A stretch of DNA of 64,000 nucleotides from JBGAPI01 sp044221335 (GTDB lineage: Bacteria > Pseudomonadota > Gammaproteobacteria > Xanthomonadales > Ahniellaceae). The stretch lies in assembly GCA_044221335.1 (NCBI GenBank), contig JBGAPI010000025.1:9598-73597 (forward strand), written 5' to 3'. Below are positions 60,237 to 64,000 of the stretch, piece after piece (position 1 is the stretch's first letter; each line of letters starts with the position of its first letter). The notes under the pieces are model-generated. The model had not been told where the DNA came from, made no database searches, and saw only the letters and a program-made list of their open reading frames with translations. Made by a program: the position numbers and the translations under genes.

Positions 60237-61688
60237 TCAGGCTGGCGACAACGTCGCGTCGATCCTGGGCCTCGCGCCGGGAGAGCGGCGGCGCGCCGCG
60301 AGCGCGGCGCCGATCCGGAGCAGAAGCACGCCGCCGCCGATCAGCGCCGAGTCGAGCACCAGATGCGACTGCTTCACGACGTCGGCGAGTCCGTCGCCGA
60401 GCAGCGCCACGCCGAAGGTCGCGAGCATGGTCGTGGCACACAGCAACACCGCGAGTTCGGTCGCGTCGACCCGCACCCGTCGCACCAGCACCGCGAGCCC
60501 TGCCGCCAGCGGCAAGGCCCACATCAGGAAGCGGAAGGCCGGCCACGCGCGGATCGGCGTGTCGAGCGTCCACTGGCCCGGTGGCAGTTCCTCGTTGATA
60601 CCGCCGGCCACCATGCCGAGACCCGGCGCGACGAAGCCGTCGAGCCGCTCGACGCCGCGCCGGAGCAGCGTCATCGCGGTCAGCGGCTCGGCCAGCAGCA
60701 CCGCGAGCTCGCGGCCCCGCGAGAAGCCGTCGATGCCGGGACAGGCCGCGCGGTAGGCGAAGCCCGGAATCTCCCAGGCGTGCTTGCCGACGTGCGCGAG
60801 GCAGGCCGGTGCGACGCCGAGACGTTCGGCGGTGCGCGCCGGCTGGTTCGACGAGGCGAGCAGGCCCGTCAGCACGACGTCGACCGCGTTCGCCTCGCGA
60901 ACGTCGCGCATCGCCGCGTCGCCGCGCGCGATCTGCGACAGCTGGAAGCCGAACGCGACGAGGCCGCCGAGACCCAGCGCCATCGCGCGTGGCCACAGCG
61001 CGCGACGGCGCGTCGCGCACCAGGCCAGGACCGCGGCAAGCGCCAGGGGCAGAAGCAGGTGTTGCTGCTTGCTGGCGCCGAGCACCAGTCCCGCGAACGC
61101 GAGCGTGGCCAGCGAAAAGCGCGACAGCCGCGTGCCGGGATCGCAGGCTGCGAGTCCGAGCACGACGTAGAGGCCCCACAGAGCTGTCCACTCGGCGTAG
61201 AAGCTCGCGAGGTAGAGCGTGTTGGCGGGATCCGACAGCACCAGCGCGAACAGCACCGCGTGCGCCAGCAGCGGACCGTCCTCGCGACGGCGCGCATGGT
61301 GGACGAGGAAGGCGGAGACGGTCGCGATCAGCCCCAGCCACTGCAGCCAGGCGAGCCAGCGCAGCGAATGGCGTTCGCCGCCGCTGACCGCGTGGTCGAG
61401 ATGGAACAGCGCCGCGGTCGCGGCGAACGGCAGCAAGGCCGAGGAACCGTAGCAGATCGGCGGCTCGTCGGGCATGAAGCGGAAATTCTCCTGCGGCGCC
61501 CAGGGGCTGTTCTCGCGCGCCGGGATGCTGGCGGGACGATCCGGATAGAGATCGAAGCAGCCGCTGTAGCGCACCTGGTCGAAGCTGTTGGCGTAGGCGA
61601 GCAACGGCTCGTGCGCGACCAGGACGGTGCCCCGCAGGAGACCGAGGACGAACAGCAGCAACGCGAGTCGGCGCCAATCCATGCTCAT
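60237..61688 (-). CDS. unknown polytopic membrane protein
   Basis: 483 aa with about ten membrane segments, starting RRLALLLFVLGLLRGTVLVA. The first outer loop is long and tryptophan/proline-rich (SFDQVRYSGCFDLYPDRP, ENFRFMPDEPPICYGSSALL), which is the layout of GT-C glycosyltransferases, but I see no clear catalytic DxD. The start (61688) overlaps the upstream phosphodiesterase stop by 4 nt, so the two are translated together; it may serve the same substrate or its export. Confidence 0.65.
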   Translation of the reverse strand: MSMDWRRLALLLFVLGLLRGTVLVAHEPLLAYANSFDQVRYSGCFDLYPDRPASIPARENSPWAPQENFRFMPDEPPICYGSSALLPFAATAALFHLDHAVSGGERHSLRWLAWLQWLGLIATVSAFLVHHARRREDGPLLAHAVLFALVLSDPANTLYLASFYAEWTALWGLYVVLGLAACDPGTRLSRFSLATLAFAGLVLGASKQQHLLLPLALAAVLAWCATRRRALWPRAMALGLGGLVAFGFQLSQIARGDAAMRDVREANAVDVVLTGLLASSNQPARTAERLGVAPACLAHVGKHAWEIPGFAYRAACPGIDGFSRGRELAVLLAEPLTAMTLLRRGVERLDGFVAPGLGMVAGGINEELPPGQWTLDTPIRAWPAFRFLMWALPLAAGLAVLVRRVRVDATELAVLLCATTMLATFGVALLGDGLADVVKQSHLVLDSALIGGGVLLLRIGAALAARRRSPGARPRIDATLSPA

Positions 61689-63688
61689 CGCTCCACGTCG
61701 GCGCTGTCGAAGTAGCGCCACTCGCGGCCGTCGAGCGACAGGCGCTGGCCGAACAGCGCCGCCTGGTAGCGGCTTGGCGCGGAGGCACGGTCGTTGCAGT
61801 CGAGATCGGTGGCGAAGCACAGGCGCAGGTCCTCGGCCGCCCGTTCGGCGCGGACGATGAAGCCCTCGCGGCGATAGTCCTGCGCGCGGCCGCCGGCCAG
61901 CGCCTCGCTCAGCACGCGGCCGTCGGCCTCGAACGCGAGTCCGAGCAGACGCGCGATCGTCGGCGCAACGTCGACGTTGCCACTCGGCAGTTCGTCGACG
62001 TAGCCCTTCCGGAAGTGCGGTCCCGACGCGATCAGCGTGTTGTGCACGTCGCGCCGGCTGAAGCTGCCGTGGTTGCCGCGGTTGCCCTCCATCGCCGCGT
62101 ACTCGATGCCGGCGGCGCCGTGCAGCGGCGTGTCGGCTTCCGCGTGATACGTGACGATCAGGTCCGGCGTCTCTTCGCTCCCGGCGTCCGCACGGACCGC
62201 CGACAGCGGCAAGGTGCCGACCGGCAGGTCCGGGTAGCGCCGCGCCGACACGAAGATCGCGCCGACCTGCTCGCGTTGCTGCAGCGCCCGCACCGCGCGA
62301 TCCAGCGAGTCACGGTCGTGCACGGGCAGGTAGAGGTATTCGCTGCCGCCGTTGCTGGCGACGACGATCGACCGCTTGCCGAGCAGGAAGGCGCCGGAAA
62401 GCGGCGGCACGGTGCTGGTGTAGCGGGCGCCGGCGCGCTTGCAGGTCGCGCCGGAGTCGTCGGTCTGCAGCGGAGCCACGGCGGTTCCATCGCGGCGGAT
62501 GCCGGAGAGGCTCGGCGCCAGCAGGCAGGCACGGTCGTCGTAGACCTCGAGCGTCGGATCGGCGCGGCGCAGGAGTTCGGCCATCCTCACCTCGCCCGAT
62601 ACCGACCAGCCGGCGGTCTCGTCGATGCCGCCGGGCGCACCGTTCGACAGCGCGCGCGGCGGGAACCACAGGGGCGAGCCCGCCACCGAGCTGTGGCCGT
62701 GGTCCGACATCACGATCACGTCGGTCGTCGCTGCGAGCCCGGTCGACCCCAGGCGATCGAGCAGTTCGCCGAGCAGGCGATCGTTCGCGGCGAGTGCGTC
62801 GCGCACGGCCTTCGAGCCGGGGCCGTACTGGTGTTCGGTGGTGTCGGGATCGCGCAGCCAGAGCACCGACAGCGCCGGCAGCGCGGCGGGCGTCATCGCT
62901 TCCTTCATGAACGCGCGCACGAGATAGCGGTTGGCGTCGGCGTTGCCGGTCGTTGTGCCGGCGACCGGATCGCTCGCCGTGTCGTCGCGCAGGCGCTGCA
63001 TCGGCACGCGCGCGGTCGGGTCGCCGTTGTCCTCCGCGAGCCGCAAGGTTTCGTCGTAGACCACCGGCGTATGCAGCGGCAGCGGCATGTTGCCGGTCGC
63101 GAACTTCTTCGCGATCCGCTCCGGCCAGACGTGGTGCTCGTCGATGATGAGCCCGCCGCGGTGGTGGTCCTGCAGGAAGGCCGGACCGGACTTGCCGACC
63201 GTCGCCGTAGTGAGGCCCTTGGCCTGCGCGGTCTCGAACAACGTCGGAACGCGGAACAGGTGGCCGTCGTGATGGCGATCGAGCGCGCCGAGCACGCCGT
63301 AGTCTTCGACGAAGACCGGCTTGGCGAAGTCGATCGCCTCGCCGGCCGCATCGTTGCCCTCGGCCAGTGGCTGGTAGACGCTGTTGCCGAGGAAGCCGTG
63401 ACGCTCCGGATAGCTGCCCGTCGCGAGGCTGGCCGCGTTGATCATGGTCAGCGTCGGCCAGGTCGAGTGGTGGTCGCGGAAGTCGACGCCGTCGCGACGT
63501 AGTGCGGCGAGGCGCGGCGTGTCCTGCGGGTTGATCGCGCTGGGGCGCAGTCCGTCCCAGACCATCACGATCACGTGGGTCGGTGCGACCGCGGCGGGTG
63601 ACTGCGCCGCGCCGTTCGTCGGCGCCGTCAGCGTTCCCAGTCCGCCGAGCAGCATTCCCAGAGTGATCGCATCGATCCGCACACGCAT
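61685..63688 (-). CDS. alkaline phosphatase superfamily phosphodiesterase (NPP type), exported
   Basis: 667 aa. Signal peptide LGMLLGGLGTLTAPTNGAAQ. The metal sites of the nucleotide pyrophosphatase/phosphodiesterase family are present: the Asp in VIVMVWDGLRPS, the nucleophile Thr in TWPTLTMINAASLATGSYP, WLRDPDTTEHQYGP (Asp, His), VIVMSDHGHS (Asp, His) and GNHGSFSRRDVHNTLI (His). It should cleave phosphodiesters outside the cytoplasm, releasing phosphate sources. Start at 63688 (MRVRIDAITLGMLLGG). Confidence 0.88.
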   Translation of the reverse strand: MRVRIDAITLGMLLGGLGTLTAPTNGAAQSPAAVAPTHVIVMVWDGLRPSAINPQDTPRLAALRRDGVDFRDHHSTWPTLTMINAASLATGSYPERHGFLGNSVYQPLAEGNDAAGEAIDFAKPVFVEDYGVLGALDRHHDGHLFRVPTLFETAQAKGLTTATVGKSGPAFLQDHHRGGLIIDEHHVWPERIAKKFATGNMPLPLHTPVVYDETLRLAEDNGDPTARVPMQRLRDDTASDPVAGTTTGNADANRYLVRAFMKEAMTPAALPALSVLWLRDPDTTEHQYGPGSKAVRDALAANDRLLGELLDRLGSTGLAATTDVIVMSDHGHSSVAGSPLWFPPRALSNGAPGGIDETAGWSVSGEVRMAELLRRADPTLEVYDDRACLLAPSLSGIRRDGTAVAPLQTDDSGATCKRAGARYTSTVPPLSGAFLLGKRSIVVASNGGSEYLYLPVHDRDSLDRAVRALQQREQVGAIFVSARRYPDLPVGTLPLSAVRADAGSEETPDLIVTYHAEADTPLHGAAGIEYAAMEGNRGNHGSFSRRDVHNTLIASGPHFRKGYVDELPSGNVDVAPTIARLLGLAFEADGRVLSEALAGGRAQDYRREGFIVRAERAAEDLRLCFATDLDCNDRASAPSRYQAALFGQRLSLDGREWRYFDSADVER

Positions 63689-63790
63689 GTTCACCACCCG
63701 CCGGAAATATTCGCGGCAGCGTGACCGGCGTGTGCGACAGTGGGATGGCAAGGTGTCGACAGGCGGGTTTCAGATGTAGCGGTGGTACCC

Positions 63791-63862
63791 CACGACGAAG
63801 CAGCTGTACAGGCCGACACCGAAGCGGATGTTCAGGCCATCACCGAAGCGGCAGTTGTAAGA
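63791..63862. repeat. 24-nt tandem repeat, three copies
   Basis: GAAGC blocks recur at 63797, 63821 and 63845, exactly 24 nt apart, with most of the unit conserved (ACCGAAGCGG, GTTCAGGCCA). On the minus strand the frame reads an eight-residue repeat, RFGDGLNI RFGVGLYS CFVVGYHR, ending at a stop near 63778; no start codon is seen in the window before an in-frame TAG. Confidence 0.6.
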
Positions 63863-63943
63863 GGGGCGCAAGCCCTGAGGTTTAGACAGGTTTTCGCTAG
63901 CAAAACAGCCGCGTTGGGGCTAGGTTGCGGCGAAAACAGCGCA

Positions 63944-64000
63944 TGCACGGTGCGGTTTTTTCTCCTAAGGGACCAACCGAAGGAGAGACCGCACCATGCA
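63944..64000 (+). promoter_or_regulatory. hairpin masking the ribosome-binding site and start codon of a gene at the right edge
   Basis: GGTGCGGT (63949-63956) pairs with ACCGCACC (63988-63995), and TCTCCT (63961-63966) with the Shine-Dalgarno AGGAGA (63981-63986). TGCA before the stem can pair with the TGCA of the ATG (63996-63998). An open frame begins at that ATG and leaves the window after five bases, so its product is unknown. Confidence 0.6.

Noticed and set aside
63780..64000. Diversity-generating retroelement or retron leader at the right edge
   Set aside because: No adenine-rich template repeat and no msr-type inverted ends; the reverse transcriptase needed for the call is not in the window.

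Overview
This is a GC-rich bacterial chromosome segment. Gene content and order point to the gammaproteobacterial order Xanthomonadales (Lysobacterales): pilU close to a maiA-fahA-hmgA-hppD tyrosine pathway followed by a peptide transporter, an ECF sigma / Ser-Thr kinase / TPR-CHAT cluster, and GTAGGGCGGGC-type palindromes. The taxonomic call is inference. A short run of Ns (20024-20030) and two adjacent genes with broken frames (marR and the peptide transporter) suggest a draft assembly.

Region 1 (1-8634) is an RNA-repair island. A divergent sigma-54 activator gene (rtcR, +) faces a minus-strand operon: rsr (Ro60/TROVE protein), a 108-aa membrane protein, two Y-RNA-like structures, rtcB (RNA ligase), a tryptophan-rich unknown, rtcA (RNA 3'-phosphate cyclase), a third large structured RNA with a T-arm, and hen1 (RNA 3'-terminal 2'-O-methyltransferase, cut by the window edge). 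One Y RNA carries a permuted tRNA mimic (T-arm, closed acceptor hairpin, U8-A9, D-arm). A sigma-54 -24/-12 element lies upstream of rsr.

Region 2 (8944-24048) holds a secreted PKD-type protein, a 2OG-Fe(II) oxygenase with cystathionine beta-synthase, a signalling cluster (ECF sigma factor, small membrane protein, membrane-anchored kinase, TPR-CHAT protease-like protein), a YdcH-like protein, an envelope pair (DUF4398 lipoprotein and OmpA-like protein) and pilU.

Region 3 (24326-32091) is tyrosine/homogentisate catabolism (hppD, hmgA, fahA, maiA plus a membrane protein of unknown role), a divergent MarR regulator and a POT-family peptide transporter. Region 4 (32375-39023) has a DUF4331-TPR-HupE/UreJ cluster with a structured 5' leader, a GMC oxidoreductase and a membrane protein.

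Region 5 (39416-49061) is phosphate uptake (pstS-pstC-pstA-pstB-phoU and an OprP/OprO-like porin, with a Pho box), followed by phospholipid genes: a PmtA-like methyltransferase, phosphatidylserine decarboxylase and a divergent membrane-anchored PLP enzyme. Region 6 is an arsenic operon (arsR-arsC-aqpS) and class Ia ribonucleotide reductase (nrdAB) under a cobalamin riboswitch.

Region 7 (54630-63688) has a GT4 glycosyltransferase with a Pho-box-like element, two small unknown genes, a PAP2 phosphatase, a phospholipase C-like enzyme, a polytopic membrane protein and a nucleotide pyrophosphatase-type phosphodiesterase. The right edge holds a 24-nt tandem repeat and a hairpin that hides the ribosome-binding site and start codon of a gene running off the window.

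Several palindromic repeat families are scattered between genes. One of them (GTAGGGCG...) supplies the TAG stop codon of the adjacent gene at six places.
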